A DNA stretch of 64,000 nt from CAVPMW01 sp963706515 (GCA_963706515.1 CAVPMW010000002.1:62001-126000); one strand, 5' to 3'. Counted from the first letter of the stretch, positions 1 through 9,603 are shown. Notes: generated from the letters alone by a model not told the origin. Program-made: numbers and translations.

Positions 1-1
1 C

Positions 2-548
2 ATTCCGAAATTCAGCGGGAACGTGAAGAATGAATGGGATTTGAATTTAAGCGTAGCGTCCAATGAACCTGGCGATCGATGCAGGCGCCTACCAGGGGCA
101 GGTAGATTTGGGCGGCTTAGCCATTAATAACCTGACTATCAGGGATGGCGCCTCTGACGTGAATCTAAATTTCTCGCAGCCAAATCTGGTTGAAATGGAT
201 ACTCTGCACTATGAGACTGGGGCATCCAAAGCTGAGCTTTCCCAGCTGGGAAATGCTAATTTCCGAAACATGTTATTTCGGGTTGGGGCGGGCACCTATA
301 CCCTGGATTTCAGCGGGCAGTTCACACATGACGCCAACGTTGAGCTGGAAGGTGGATTTAGCAACATTGAGATCGTCGTACCAAACAATATGAACGTCCG
401 CGTGACCCTGACGGGTGGGTTGAATAACATCACCACATCCGGTAATTGGACAAAGGTAAATAACCAGTACACACAGGAAGGTGAAGGACCGCTCCTGCAG
501 ATAGCTGTTAATCTTGGAGCTGGAAATCTTACGCTCAGCTCGAGTTAA
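2..548 (+). CDS. Toastrack-domain (DUF4097/LiaF-like) protein, 3' part, frameshifted
   Basis: C-terminal part of a beta-repeat protein whose 5' end lies outside the window. Reading from base 2 gives IPKFSGNVKNEWDLNLSVAS in one frame. The protein then continues in the next frame from base 63 (MNLAIDAGAYQGQVDLGGL) to the stop at 546-548. The join is in the style of the toastrack fold (NEW-x-L-x-L ... VPM-x-L-x-I-x-x-GA), so one extra base near 55-63 is the likely cause. Gly/Asn-rich repeating beta strands follow, for example LSQLGNANFRNMLFRVGAG. Such domains sit on the outer face of PspC/LiaF-type membrane stress proteins or in stand-alone DUF4097 proteins, but the membrane part is not visible here. 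No function can be assigned beyond the fold. Confidence 0.6.
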
Positions 549-572
549 TCTTCCCGGCAGAAATTAAAAAAA

Positions 573-611
573 CTCCCGCCGGGATCATGAAAGTATGATT
601 CCCGGCGGGAG
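573..611. terminator. Bidirectional intrinsic terminator
   Basis: A 12-bp perfect stem (CTCCCGCCGGGA at 573-584 with its complement at 600-611) is preceded by eight A residues on the + strand and followed by a T-rich stretch. It can therefore end the toastrack gene on + and, with the better U tract, the ferredoxin gene on -. Confidence 0.8.
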
Positions 612-640
612 ATATATGTTTTATTTTGACTGCTTAGCTA

Positions 641-1039
641 CTACTCTAACGCTGAGTAGCCAGGTCCTTTCTGAAAATATTCATAATTGAAATGATTGTC
701 GGCGGTCAGGTCGAGCTCTTCACCTGGCTTGAGCTGGCGAGTCAATTCGAGTACCACTTTTTCACCATGGTGATTTGTGCCTTCCCAATGCCCGGTCAGG
801 CCGACCATAGCGATGTATTCCCCACCCTTAGCCCTGTAGGCTGCTGGAACCTCATCCTCAGGGAAGATGGCTTCATAAGGGCATTCTGGGACGCAGGCAC
901 CGCAATCAATGCAGGTATCTGGATCGATATAATACCATGGCCATTCTTCGATGGGTTTCCCGGGGACGATGCATTCAACCGGGCAGACCTCTGCGCAACC
1001 GCCATCGCGCAGACACAGGCTGGTAATAATGTATGTCAT
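641..1039 (-). CDS. Ferredoxin family protein with C-terminal extension
   Basis: A 132-residue protein whose first 60 residues form a bacterial-type ferredoxin. The cysteines are C9, C15, C19 and C23, followed by the motif CIDCGACVPECP (C43, C46, C49, C53). This resembles 7Fe/8Fe ferredoxins, although the first spacing is C-x5-C where 7Fe proteins usually have C-x7-C. Residues 60-132 (starting near EDEVPAAYRAKGGEYIAMVG) form an extension not found in plain ferredoxins and unrecognised here. It should act as a soluble electron carrier in the cytoplasm; its partners are not evident. A good ribosome site (GGAGGT) lies just upstream of the ATG. The gene is divergent from sodN, with about 300 bases between them. 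Confidence 0.85.
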   Translation of the reverse strand: MTYIITSLCLRDGGCAEVCPVECIVPGKPIEEWPWYYIDPDTCIDCGACVPECPYEAIFPEDEVPAAYRAKGGEYIAMVGLTGHWEGTNHHGEKVVLELTRQLKPGEELDLTADNHFNYEYFQKGPGYSALE

Positions 1040-1254
1040 GATTTACCTCCGAGTTTGAGATGTCAATTTATTTCAGAATAGAGCAGACTGATTTATTTTA
1101 CCTTAAATTCTGACTCATGCAACGAGGTCTTTCATCCTGTTCACCTGGGATATTCAGCATAATTTATATAAGAATGACGCAAGGGGATAAAATAATTATC
1201 CGGAAAATGGTGTGGATGGTGAATTCTTCTCAACGAGCCAGGCAGTAGTAAATC

Positions 1255-1283
1255 TTGACAGGAATAGCCTTATTCAGTATGAT
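1255..1283 (+). promoter_or_regulatory. Sigma70-type promoter of sodN
   Basis: TTGACA at 1255-1260, a 17-base spacer and TATGAT at 1278-1283 give a near-consensus housekeeping promoter. Transcription would start near 1290, about 50 bases before the sodN ATG. GTATGA (1277-1282), inside the -10 element, has an inverted match TCATAC at 1316-1321. Confidence 0.7.
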
Positions 1284-1338
1284 TTCAACGCTGTGTGAAA
1301 CAGTCACCCCTAGGTTCATACTATAGATGGAGGAAAAT

Positions 1339-1839
1339 ATGTTGCACCATATCCTTAAAACCCTGGATGCATGGGTTGGATTCGAAGAAGCTCGCGCGCA
1401 CTGCGATATTCCGTGTGGTATCTATGACCCCATTACGGCTCAGATTGCCGCCCTTACGGTGGTCAGGATGATCGATTTAATGACGGATCTGGATAAAACT
1501 GCCCCTGATAAAAATATGGATTATCGCAATTCAATGGCACGCTATGTGGTTGTGAAGGAAGAACATGCCGAGAAAGCCAAGCAGGAAATAAGGATTATCT
1601 ATGGCGATTACATCAAGGCTCCTCAGCTTGAAAAATTCCCAGAGATCCCATCCCTGGTCCATCAAATCTTCCAGCTCGGCTCGAAAGTGCGCCAGACTGC
1701 TGATCGAGAATCTGCCGTTCAGTTCGTAGAGGCAATCAACAAGTTCGCCGAGATATTTTGGGCGACTAAAGGCATTGCGACGAAGCGTGCGAAGGCACCA
1801 TACAAACCCGAGCTGGAGCTGGTCTATCCCAACCTGTAA
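1339..1839 (+). CDS. sodN: Nickel superoxide dismutase precursor
   Basis: Disproportionates superoxide with a nickel cofactor. The diagnostic nickel hook HCDIPCGIYDP is preceded by a short propeptide, as in Streptomyces SodN, where cleavage exposes the His of the hook as the new N terminus. In this family that His and the two Cys of the hook bind nickel. GGAGG at 1329-1333 is correctly spaced for the ATG at 1339. A longer reading from base 1327 would put the ribosome site inside the gene, so I use 1339 (166 residues, hook His at residue 21). The remainder is the four-helix bundle of the family. The stop overlaps the start of the maturation protease gene by one base, so the two are translationally coupled. 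Confidence 0.93.
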   Translation: MLHHILKTLDAWVGFEEARAHCDIPCGIYDPITAQIAALTVVRMIDLMTDLDKTAPDKNMDYRNSMARYVVVKEEHAEKAKQEIRIIYGDYIKAPQLEKFPEIPSLVHQIFQLGSKVRQTADRESAVQFVEAINKFAEIFWATKGIATKRAKAPYKPELELVYPNL

Positions 1840-2141
1840 TGCTGCGCTGGATAAAAATCCGCGGCGATAGCCTTCTACCCGATTTCCACGAAGGGGATTT
1901 TGTCTTAATATCCAAAATCCCCTTCTTCTTTCGTTCACCCAGCCCAGGTGATGTGGTCGTCTTCCGGGTGAGTCCTTACGGCACACTGATTAAGAAAATT
2001 GAATGGACAGACCCAGCCCAACGTGTCTTATACGTTGTAGGCAGCCATGCGGCAAGCCTGGATAGTCGCAGCTTCGGGCCGATTGATCGAGAGGCACTAT
2101 TGGGGAAAGTGATCTGGCATATCTCACGCAAAGGGGATTAA
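1839..2141 (+). CDS. sodX: Nickel-type superoxide dismutase maturation protease (S26 signal-peptidase-like)
   Basis: A 100-residue S26-family protease, far shorter than ordinary signal peptidases and without a membrane anchor. The N-terminal motif RGDSLLPDFHEGD carries the likely nucleophile Ser11. The general-base lysine is in GTLIKKIE (Lys52 or Lys53). The tail RSFGPIDREALLGKV is the usual box E region. In SodX proteins this activity removes the SodN propeptide so that nickel can bind. The ATG overlaps the sodN stop (TAATG), which fixes both the start and the operon. Confidence 0.9.
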   Translation: MLRWIKIRGDSLLPDFHEGDFVLISKIPFFFRSPSPGDVVVFRVSPYGTLIKKIEWTDPAQRVLYVVGSHAASLDSRSFGPIDREALLGKVIWHISRKGD

Positions 2142-2162
2142 ATCACCCGCCCAGACGGCTGA

Positions 2163-3155
2163 TTGCATGCAGCTCCGGATTGTGAGGGGGAGGCAGTGAA
2201 AGTAAATCCGCAAGTACCGCGTATCTCACCTTACTGGGTCATGGCTGTCGGGATTCTGGCGATATCCACGGGTGCTGTTTTAACTCGCAATGCCCAGACT
2301 CAGGCTCCCTCACTGGTAATCGCTTCCTGGAGGCTGGGGCTGGCTACGCTGATCCTAACGCCGTTTGCTCTATCCCGAAATAGACAAGAAATACGCTCGA
2401 TCCACGGACGGGATCGGTTATTTATCTCGCTGGCTGGTTTATTTCTGGCACTGCATTTTGCTACCTGGATCACCTCGCTAGAGTATACAACTGTGGCCAG
2501 CTCGGTGGTCTTTGTAAATACCACCCCGCTCTGGGTTGCTTTGTTGTCACCATTCATTTTAAAAGAGTCGATAACCCGGACTGTAATGATCGGCATGATC
2601 CTGGCCTTGATTGGAGGTCTGGTAATCGCGCTCAACGATATTTGTATTATTAGTTACAGCACACTAATCTGCCCACCGCTCGGCGAGCTGTTCAAAGGGA
2701 GAGCGTTCATCGGCGATTTATTAGCTATCTGCGGAGCGATCATGCTGGCGCTATACGTTATGATGGGCAGGAAGCTGCGTTCGAATTATTCTCTGGTTGG
2801 ATATATTTTTGTTGTATATGGATTGGCTGCAATCGTATTAATAGGATTAGCTTTGGTAAATCGGGAGCAGCTGGTAGGATATTCTCCGCAAACCTATATT
2901 TGGCTGTTGCTGATTGCGTTATTCCCCCAGTTGCTGGGTCATTCTTCGTTCAACTGGTCTATAAAATATGTCTCTGCCGCCATCGTATCGATCGTTTTGC
3001 TATGTGAGCCAATTGGTTCAACAATTCTTGCAATCGTTTTTTTACACGAAATCCCAAGTGTGGTCAAGATATTTGGTGCTATACTTATTTTAATGGGAAT
3101 ATTTATTGCGATCCGGCCGGTTCCCTACAAAGAAATTACGCCCGCGATAACATGA
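2163..3155 (+). CDS. EamA/DMT-superfamily transporter
   Basis: A predicted inner-membrane protein of about 320 residues with ten hydrophobic segments in two EamA repeats. The first repeat begins at YWVMAVGILAISTGAVL and the second at LLAICGAIMLALYVMMGR. The C-terminal helix FGAILILMGIFIAIRP is typical of the drug/metabolite transporter superfamily. The substrate cannot be told from sequence. The start is uncertain: TTG at 2163 is the longest reading, while GTG at 2196 follows a GGAGG at an unusually short distance. It follows sodX by about 20 bases and could be co-transcribed with it. I see no reason to link it to nickel. Confidence 0.85.
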   Translation: MHAAPDCEGEAVKVNPQVPRISPYWVMAVGILAISTGAVLTRNAQTQAPSLVIASWRLGLATLILTPFALSRNRQEIRSIHGRDRLFISLAGLFLALHFATWITSLEYTTVASSVVFVNTTPLWVALLSPFILKESITRTVMIGMILALIGGLVIALNDICIISYSTLICPPLGELFKGRAFIGDLLAICGAIMLALYVMMGRKLRSNYSLVGYIFVVYGLAAIVLIGLALVNREQLVGYSPQTYIWLLLIALFPQLLGHSSFNWSIKYVSAAIVSIVLLCEPIGSTILAIVFLHEIPSVVKIFGAILILMGIFIAIRPVPYKEITPAIT

Positions 3156-3213
3156 TACGATAATTCTACTGATACTGGACAGGCTACCTTTTCCCAGGGA
3201 ATGATCCTCAAGG

Positions 3214-5496
3214 ATGGCTGTAAAGAAATCAACCAAGCCCGCACCGCGGGATACGTCGAATAAACCCGTAAAGGCGAAAAGCCCTTCAACTGAACAACCT
3301 AAGCGCTCTCTTGATCAGACTTTGCGCAGTCTAAACCTGTTCCAACGTTTCGTTTGGGATATTCTTGGGATTGCTGCACTGGTGCTGGCTATTACTACTT
3401 TGTTCGCGCTCATTACCCCTGAGCTTACCCGAGGGTTTTTGATAACATGGTGGATTGAGCACTTGCGCGATTTCTTCGGATGGGGGAGCATCTGGATAGT
3501 AGTTTTACTCTCTTTGCTCGGATTTTGGCTGCTGCGCAGGCGCGCTAGCGGAGCTGCCGATCGAATTCCTTGGGGACGTATCATCCTTTTTGAAGTCGCT
3601 GTGTTTTCATCGATCGCTATTTTGACTGTACTGGGCGGCTCACGGTTGCAGCCGGAGGAATTAAGCCAGACGGGTGGGCGAGTAGGCTGGGGACTGGCTG
3701 AAATGCTTCGAATGTTACTATCACCCATCGGTCTGGATGGAACGATTTGGATGGCGCTATTATTGATGGTGGTTTTTGTCCTGAGCCTGATGCTTGCAGT
3801 CGGATTTTTGAGCTACCTGTACCGCTGGGCGCGCAGGTCGGTGCGGGCGACGGCCCTCTCTCAGGACGACCTTGAGCAGGGGGTGATTATCAGTGAAGCG
3901 CCAATCGGCGCGGCAGATACTCGTGCTGAATCCAGGTCAGATGAGCGGAAGCGTAAGACTCAGCTACCAGCCGAATTTCGTAAATCATTCCAGTATGACC
4001 CGGAAGAGGATCAAAAACCCGCAGAGCAGCGGGAACGGGACGAACGTCTTCCAGCACTGGACCTCTTGATCAGCGAACAGTCGAACCGCCCGGATGAGCG
4101 CAACATCAACCTGACAGCCGGCATGATTGAAAAAACACTCGCTGAATTTGGTATCCCCGCTAAAGTTGTCGGTTTTAGGGTTGGTCCGACTGTAACCCAA
4201 TTCGCGGTCGAACCAGGCTTTATGGATAAATCGGTAACCGATGGTGAAGCAAAACAAAAAGTCCGGGTCGCCCAAATTGCTTCGCTAAGCCGCGATCTTA
4301 CTCTGGCGCTCTCTGCCGATCGCCTGAGGATCGAAGCACCTGTCCCAGGACGTCCCTACGTGGGCATCGAAGTACCCAATACGCGTTCGGCATTGGTGCG
4401 CTTGAGGCCAATTTTGGAATCGGACGCTTTCAATAAAATTAATTCACCCCTCGCGATTGCCCTGGGAAGGGACGTTTCCGGGTCGCCTGTTGTGGCAGAC
4501 CTGGCGCGTATGCCGCATTTGCTGATCGCAGGCACAACAGGCTCAGGCAAGTCGGTTTGCATTGCTGCGATTACAGCATGCCTGGTGATGAATAATACTC
4601 CGGAAGATCTCCGGCTGGTTATGGCTGATCCAAAAATGGTTGAGCTGGTAAGGTTCAACGGCCTGCCCCACCTCTACGGTAAAGTCGAGACTGAAATTGA
4701 GCGGATCATGGGCGTATTGCGCTGGACAGTTGCCGAGATGGATCGGCGTTATAAATTATTAGAGGCCTCTCGCTCACGCAATATCGACAGCTATAACCGG
4801 AAGGTGCGCAGGCGCAAGGGGGAACAACCGCTGCCCCAAATCGTGGTGCTGGTAGATGAATTAGCGGATATGATGATGACCTCACCGGATCAAACCGAGC
4901 ACAACCTGGTGCGCCTAGCCCAGATGGCGAGGGCAACCGGCATCCATCTGGTGGTCGCAACCCAGCGACCAAGCACAGACGTGGTGACCGGGTTGATCAA
5001 AGCAAACTTCCCTGCACGTATCTCATTTGCCATGGCATCTTCGATTGATTCGCGTGTAATCCTGGATAGTGTCGGCGCGGAGTCCCTGTTGGGTCGAGGG
5101 GATATGTTATATCTGGCACCGGAAGCGCCGGCACCGATGAGATCGCAGGGTGTCTGGGTAACCGATCAAGAGATCGAGCGGGTGATTACATTCTGGCAGA
5201 AATCTGGAGCTACCATGCTCGAACCCGAGCCACCACCTTGGGAGAGCATGTTGGAAGAAGAGGCTCAGTATGCGGACCATGATGAGCTCATCCAACAAGC
5301 TGTCGAGGTCGTACGCAGGACCCAGAGAGCCAGCGCATCTCTTTTGCAGAGAAGGCTGCATGTTGGTTATCCGCGTGCGGCGCGCTTGATCGATGAGCTG
5401 CAAGAGATGGGAATTATCGGTCCTGCCCAGGGTGGGGGTCGTGAGCGGGAAGTGCTAATCCCACCCGACGAAGAAATTGACGAAGCTTATGCCTGA
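3214..5496 (+). CDS. ftsK: FtsK/SpoIIIE-family DNA translocase
   Basis: A membrane-anchored DNA pump that moves chromosome ends through the closing septum. The N terminus has a basic tail and four transmembrane segments (roughly residues 50-75, 90-110, 120-145 and 175-205), then a short charged linker. The motor follows, with an alpha/beta region beginning around residue 285. Walker A is GTTGSGKS at residues 440-447 and Walker B is VVLVDEL with Asp548. TGIHLVVATQRPSTDVVTG is the typical FtsK block. The C terminus (about 690-760) is the winged-helix gamma domain (RRTQRASASLLQRRLHVGYPRAA) that reads KOPS-like polarity sequences in the family. At 760 residues it has the short-linker form usual outside Proteobacteria. 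Confidence 0.95.
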   Translation: MAVKKSTKPAPRDTSNKPVKAKSPSTEQPKRSLDQTLRSLNLFQRFVWDILGIAALVLAITTLFALITPELTRGFLITWWIEHLRDFFGWGSIWIVVLLSLLGFWLLRRRASGAADRIPWGRIILFEVAVFSSIAILTVLGGSRLQPEELSQTGGRVGWGLAEMLRMLLSPIGLDGTIWMALLLMVVFVLSLMLAVGFLSYLYRWARRSVRATALSQDDLEQGVIISEAPIGAADTRAESRSDERKRKTQLPAEFRKSFQYDPEEDQKPAEQRERDERLPALDLLISEQSNRPDERNINLTAGMIEKTLAEFGIPAKVVGFRVGPTVTQFAVEPGFMDKSVTDGEAKQKVRVAQIASLSRDLTLALSADRLRIEAPVPGRPYVGIEVPNTRSALVRLRPILESDAFNKINSPLAIALGRDVSGSPVVADLARMPHLLIAGTTGSGKSVCIAAITACLVMNNTPEDLRLVMADPKMVELVRFNGLPHLYGKVETEIERIMGVLRWTVAEMDRRYKLLEASRSRNIDSYNRKVRRRKGEQPLPQIVVLVDELADMMMTSPDQTEHNLVRLAQMARATGIHLVVATQRPSTDVVTGLIKANFPARISFAMASSIDSRVILDSVGAESLLGRGDMLYLAPEAPAPMRSQGVWVTDQEIERVITFWQKSGATMLEPEPPPWESMLEEEAQYADHDELIQQAVEVVRRTQRASASLLQRRLHVGYPRAARLIDELQEMGIIGPAQGGGREREVLIPPDEEIDEAYA

Positions 5497-5517
5497 TCAA
5501 AGCCAGAACACCTTATC

Positions 5518-5546
5518 TTGACAGTCTTTGGTCAATGGGATAGCAT
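5518..5546 (+). promoter_or_regulatory. Candidate promoter for the pgsA-like/lgt operon
   Basis: TTGACA at 5518-5523, a 17-base spacer and TAGCAT at 5541-5546, about 50 bases upstream of the CDP-alcohol transferase gene. The -35 is perfect and the -10 matches at four of six positions. Confidence 0.45.
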
Positions 5547-5595
5547 TCCGCCCAATAAATACAAAGAATAATTAAATAGAGAGGCATCCCCTGAC

Positions 5596-6228
5596 ATGGA
5601 GCAATCAACAACCGACAAAAAACCGCCGTTAACCTTCACAGACCGGATGAGGGTTATATTCAAAGGTGTATTAGATCCGATCGGCAAGTTCCTTAATCGA
5701 TTGGGGTTGATGCCGAATACCATGACTTTGCTGGGATTGATCGGCAATTCTATCGGTGCAATACTTCTCGCTCAAGGATATATGTTCTGGGGAGGAGTTC
5801 TCATCCTGCTCATGGGACCGGTGGATGCACTCGATGGGACGATGGCGCGCTTGCGGGGGATGGCAGGTGAATTTGGCGCATTCGTCGATTCAGTCACCGA
5901 TCGCTATTCCGAATTAATAATATTTGGTGGGTTATTATATTATTACGTCCACCAGGGAAGCGAGCTCTATGCAATGTTAGCGTTCCTTTCAGCGGCAGGC
6001 TCGGTCCTCGTCTCTTATGTCCGTGCCCGGACGCAGTCCTTGGGGAAAGACACAAAGGTCGGGGTTCTAACTCGCATGGAACGCTATCTTGTCCTGGCGC
6101 CGCTGCTGGTATTAAACCTCCCCTGGGTTGCACTCTGGATCATCGCAGTTCTGGCGAATTTTACTGCCCTGCAACGAATTTACGATGTGCGCCGCCAATA
6201 TCTCTTAGCGGCAGCAAAAGAAAGCTGA
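5596..6228 (+). CDS. CDP-alcohol phosphatidyltransferase family protein
   Basis: An integral membrane enzyme that transfers a phosphatidyl group from CDP-diacylglycerol to an alcohol. The family signature D-x2-DG-x2-AR-x8-9-G-x3-D-x3-D is present as DALDGTMARLRG followed by GAFVDSVTDR, so all metal-binding aspartates are kept. About six hydrophobic segments follow over 210 residues. The acceptor cannot be fixed from sequence: glycerol-3-phosphate (PgsA) or inositol-phosphate relatives are both possible. Only ten bases separate its stop from the lgt start, so the two envelope-lipid genes are probably co-transcribed. Confidence 0.88.
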   Translation: MEQSTTDKKPPLTFTDRMRVIFKGVLDPIGKFLNRLGLMPNTMTLLGLIGNSIGAILLAQGYMFWGGVLILLMGPVDALDGTMARLRGMAGEFGAFVDSVTDRYSELIIFGGLLYYYVHQGSELYAMLAFLSAAGSVLVSYVRARTQSLGKDTKVGVLTRMERYLVLAPLLVLNLPWVALWIIAVLANFTALQRIYDVRRQYLLAAAKES

Positions 6229-6237
6229 GGAGGTTTA

Positions 6238-7056
6238 GTGGGCATTCATATTGGCAATATAACCATTATTACGTATTATGGCATCATCATCATGGTTGGT
6301 GCCGTACTGGCAGCCTTGCTGGCTGCATACCTGGCGCGGCGGCAGGGACTGCAAAGCGACCTGGTCTGGGATGCATTGATCTGGGTATTGATCGGTGGGA
6401 TTATCGGTGCCCGGCTGTGGCACATCTTCACGCCGCCGCCTTCTATGGTCGAACAGGGCATCACCACCCACTATTACCTGACCCACCCTTTGGATGCCAT
6501 CAATATTCGCAACGGGGGTTTGGGGATTCCCGGAGCGATCATGGGTGGTGTATTAGCCCTCTACCTGTTTACCCGGCGCCGGAAGCAATCCTTTGGGGTA
6601 TGGGCGGATATTGCTGCGCCCCCGCTGGCATTAGCTCAAGCTATCGGTCGTTGGGGAAATTACTTCAACCAGGAGCTGTATGGCGCTCCGACCAAATTAC
6701 CCTGGGCAATTACGATCGACCCGCAACATCGTTTACCGGGATTCGAAAACCAGGCAACCTACCATCCCCTCTTTTTGTATGAATCAATCTATAACCTGCT
6801 TAATATGTTCTTTTTACTTTGGATCGGCAGGCGATACGCTTCCAGGCTCTTCCCAGGCGATATCTTCCTGGTTTATTTGATCACATACCCGCTCGGGCGA
6901 TTCTTACTCGAGTTTCTCCGCTTAGATGCCTCCCAGCTTTTCGGCATCAATGCAAACCAGACCCTGATGCTCGTCGTAGCGGTCTGCTCAGCTGGATTTT
7001 TGATTTGGCGTCACCGCCGAAAACCGCTGGCTGAGTCCCCAACGCCTACTGAGTAA
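6238..7056 (+). CDS. lgt: Prolipoprotein diacylglyceryl transferase
   Basis: Transfers diacylglycerol from phosphatidylglycerol to the lipobox cysteine of prolipoproteins in the cytoplasmic membrane. The hallmark GRWGNYFNQELYGAPT is at about residue 137, containing the essential Arg and Asn region. NGGLGIPGAIMGG and the C-terminal LGRFLLEFLRLD are also typical of Lgt. The 272-residue length and seven hydrophobic segments match the family. The start is a GTG at 6238 behind a strong AGGAGG. It implies that lipoproteins are made here, although no clear lipobox protein was found in the window. Confidence 0.95.
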   Translation: MGIHIGNITIITYYGIIIMVGAVLAALLAAYLARRQGLQSDLVWDALIWVLIGGIIGARLWHIFTPPPSMVEQGITTHYYLTHPLDAINIRNGGLGIPGAIMGGVLALYLFTRRRKQSFGVWADIAAPPLALAQAIGRWGNYFNQELYGAPTKLPWAITIDPQHRLPGFENQATYHPLFLYESIYNLLNMFFLLWIGRRYASRLFPGDIFLVYLITYPLGRFLLEFLRLDASQLFGINANQTLMLVVAVCSAGFLIWRHRRKPLAESPTPTE

Positions 7057-7220
7057 TTTCTTCAGTCAGGTGAATATCATCCCTGAATAACCGAATAAGC
7101 CTTGTGCTTCGCCTAACCGATCTGTAATCATGCCTGAAATTAGACCGGAGTAAAATGGTTTGGATTTCCGTTTGCAGACGCATTGAAGGGTGATTACTTG
7201 GACTGGCGCCAAGGTGAATT

Positions 7221-8140
7221 ATGATCCTCACTCAGGATCTTACTAAAGAATTCGACCAATTTCTGGCTGTAGATAGCGTTTCATTACGAGTGGGAACCGG
7301 TCAGGTATTGGCATTATTGGGTCCGAACGGAGCCGGGAAAACTACCACCGTCCGGATGCTTACTTCGGTATTAAAGCCGACCCGCGGCTCGGCTCAGGTC
7401 GCTGGATTATGACGTGGTCACGCAAGCAGCTCAGGTTCGCGCCTCGGTGGGTGTACTTACCGAAAACCATGGCTTGTACAACCGCATGCCAGCGCTTGAG
7501 TATTTGGATTTCTTTGGCCAAATCTATGGACTTGAGCCCAACAAACGCAGCCAGCGCGCCCACCAGCTACTGGAGGAGTTTGGGCTGATTTCCGTTCGAA
7601 GTCGCAAGATCGGTGAGTTTTCGAAAGGGATGCGGCAGAAACTGGCACTTGCGCGCGCTCTCCTTCATGAACCCCCGGTCCTCTTATTGGATGAGCCCAC
7701 TTCAGCCATGGATCCTGAGAGCTCGCGGCTGGTACGCGATTCGATCCTCGAGCTGCGCTCGAGCGAGCGTACGATTGTGATCTGCACTCACAACCTTGCC
7801 GAAGCCGAAGAACTCTCCGATCAGATCGCAATTATCCGGCGCGGGGCGATTATCGCCCAAGGCTCGCCTTCCGATTTAAAAAAAGAGGCTGCTCGGACCG
7901 TCAGAATATGAATTGTCATTGGGGCAGCCGATCAATGGGACCAAGCCTGTATTACCCAGCGGAGTCAAGCTGACCCAGTCCGGAGCAGATTGGATCCGCT
8001 ACGTCTCCTCAGACCCAGTGCGCGATAACCCGGCTGTACTACGGGGTTTACTCGACCAGGGATTGCCAGTAGTTAGCCTGCATGAAGTGCCGCAAAGCCT
8101 TGAGCAGGTATATTTGCAGGCTATCAACAGCTCCGCGTAG
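7221..8140 (+). CDS. ABC transporter ATP-binding protein, two frameshifts
   Basis: ATPase subunit of an ABC-2 exporter of the NatA/CcmA type. Walker A is LLGPNGAGKTTT (first segment), the signature is FSKGMRQKLALARALLH, Walker B is VLLLDEPTSAMDP, and the switch His is in IVICTHNLAEAEELSD. The frame is broken at about 7408, where removing one T restores QVAGYDVVTQAAQVR. It is broken again at about 7909, where removing one T restores VRIELSLGQPI. With both repaired it gives about 306 residues with a normal C-terminal domain. The permease gene follows after 11 bases. The substrate is unknown. Confidence 0.88.
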
Positions 8141-8151
8141 TAGAGCAATCA

Positions 8152-9572
8152 ATGCTAAAACAACTGCAACCTGCATTTATAGTTACTCGCCGGGAAGTGC
8201 GCGACCAATTCCGTGATTGGCGGATTATTTTCCCCATTATTACATTAACGATATTTTTCCCGCGTTGATGAACTTTACCGCCCGAGAGGCAGTACTCTTC
8301 GTCGGTCGCTACGGCGCACCGCTCATTGCCGAGCGGCTGATCCCGTTCTTGTTAATGGTAGTCGGCTTCTTTCCGATATCCTTCTCCCTCGTGATTGCCC
8401 TGGAGAGTTTTGTCGGTGAAAAGGAACGCCGCAGTATCGAGCCATTACTCAGCAGCCCATTAACCGACGGCCAGCTCTACCTCGGAAAACTGCTGGCAGC
8501 CATGGTGCCACCGCTGCTGGCTGCATACCTCGGGATTGGGGTTTATTTGGTGGGGGTTAATAGGCAAGTTGGGTGGTCTCCCACGCCGCAATTGCTGACC
8601 CAAATCCTGATGTTGACCACGGTTCAAGCCATCGTCATGGTGAGCGGCGCGGTGGTTATTTCGGCGCAAATGACGTCTGTCAGGGCAGCAAACTTGTTGG
8701 CATCTTTCATCATTATTCCCGTTGCGCTGCTCATCCAGGCCGAGAGCATTGTCATGTTTTGGGGGATGTACAGTGTGCTGTGGTGGGCAATTTTAGGATT
8801 GGCTGTCGTAGCCTGCCTGTTATTGCGTACAGGCATCACTCACTTCAACCGCGAGGAGCTGTTGGGCAAAGAGCTCGATAGCGTTAATATGATCGGCAGT
8901 TGGCGGCAGTTCAAAGATGGATTTTTCGGTAAGAGCAGAAATTTCTGGGTTTGGTACCGCAGGGAAGTGCTTCAGGTTGTTGGAAAAATGGGCTGGCCAA
9001 TCTTGATCATGACCCTTCTGCTGGGTACAGCCTTCCTGATCGGAGTGCGAGAATCAAGGGTGTTCGTCATCCCAACCGGGATGCTAAAGCTGGAGAATTT
9101 GAACGAGGGGTTCGTGCAAGGGTTAGAGCCTCTACGTTTCTTATCAGCCTCGAGTGTTGGGATGGTTTGGGCGCACAATCTGCGCGCCATTTTGCTGGCA
9201 ACAGCTTTAGGGATATTTTCATTCGGTGTTCTGGGAGTTATCGTGTTAATGGTTCCCTTTATACTAATCGGGTATTTTGTTGCCAGTGTTGCTTCAGCGG
9301 GGATAAATCCTGTTGCATTTTTTGGTGCATTTGTACTCCCCCATGGGATCTTTGAAATTCCGGCAATGATCCTGGCTGGCGCGGCGATACTCCGCATGGG
9401 AGCGACTCTGGCAGCTTCAACCAAGTATCAGTCGATCGGATCGGCATGGTTGCGCTCTCTGGCTGACTGGACTAAAATAATGGTGGGTCTGGTGCTGCCT
9501 CTTTTGATTGGGGCTGCAATCTTAGAGGTATTCGTTACGCCGCAAATTGTTTTGTTATGGTTGGGGAAATAA
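8152..9572 (+). CDS. ABC-2 type transporter permease, one frameshift
   Basis: Membrane partner of the preceding ATPase. The ATG at 8152 opens MLKQLQPAFIVTRREVRDQF, a typical NatB-like start with the first helix at IIFPIITLTIFF. The frame then breaks near 8255-8262; removing two bases, or adding one, joins it to LMNFTAREAVLFVGRYGAPL. The rest is open to 9572 with a large extracytoplasmic region and about eight hydrophobic segments, including ESFVGEKERRSIEPLLSSPL, the conserved cytoplasmic loop of the family. Another ABC-2-like stretch with about three more helices (LLILTLL-type) occurs near the C terminus. The product is about 472 residues. Confidence 0.85.
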
Positions 9573-9603
9573 AATTCAGAACTGGAGCGAACGAAGAGAA
9601 TCA

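Noticed and set aside
7405..7912. Programmed frameshifting as explanation for the split ABC ATPase and other genes
   Set aside because: No slippery heptamers or common downstream structure, and about 23 unrelated sites are affected, which is better explained by sequence error.
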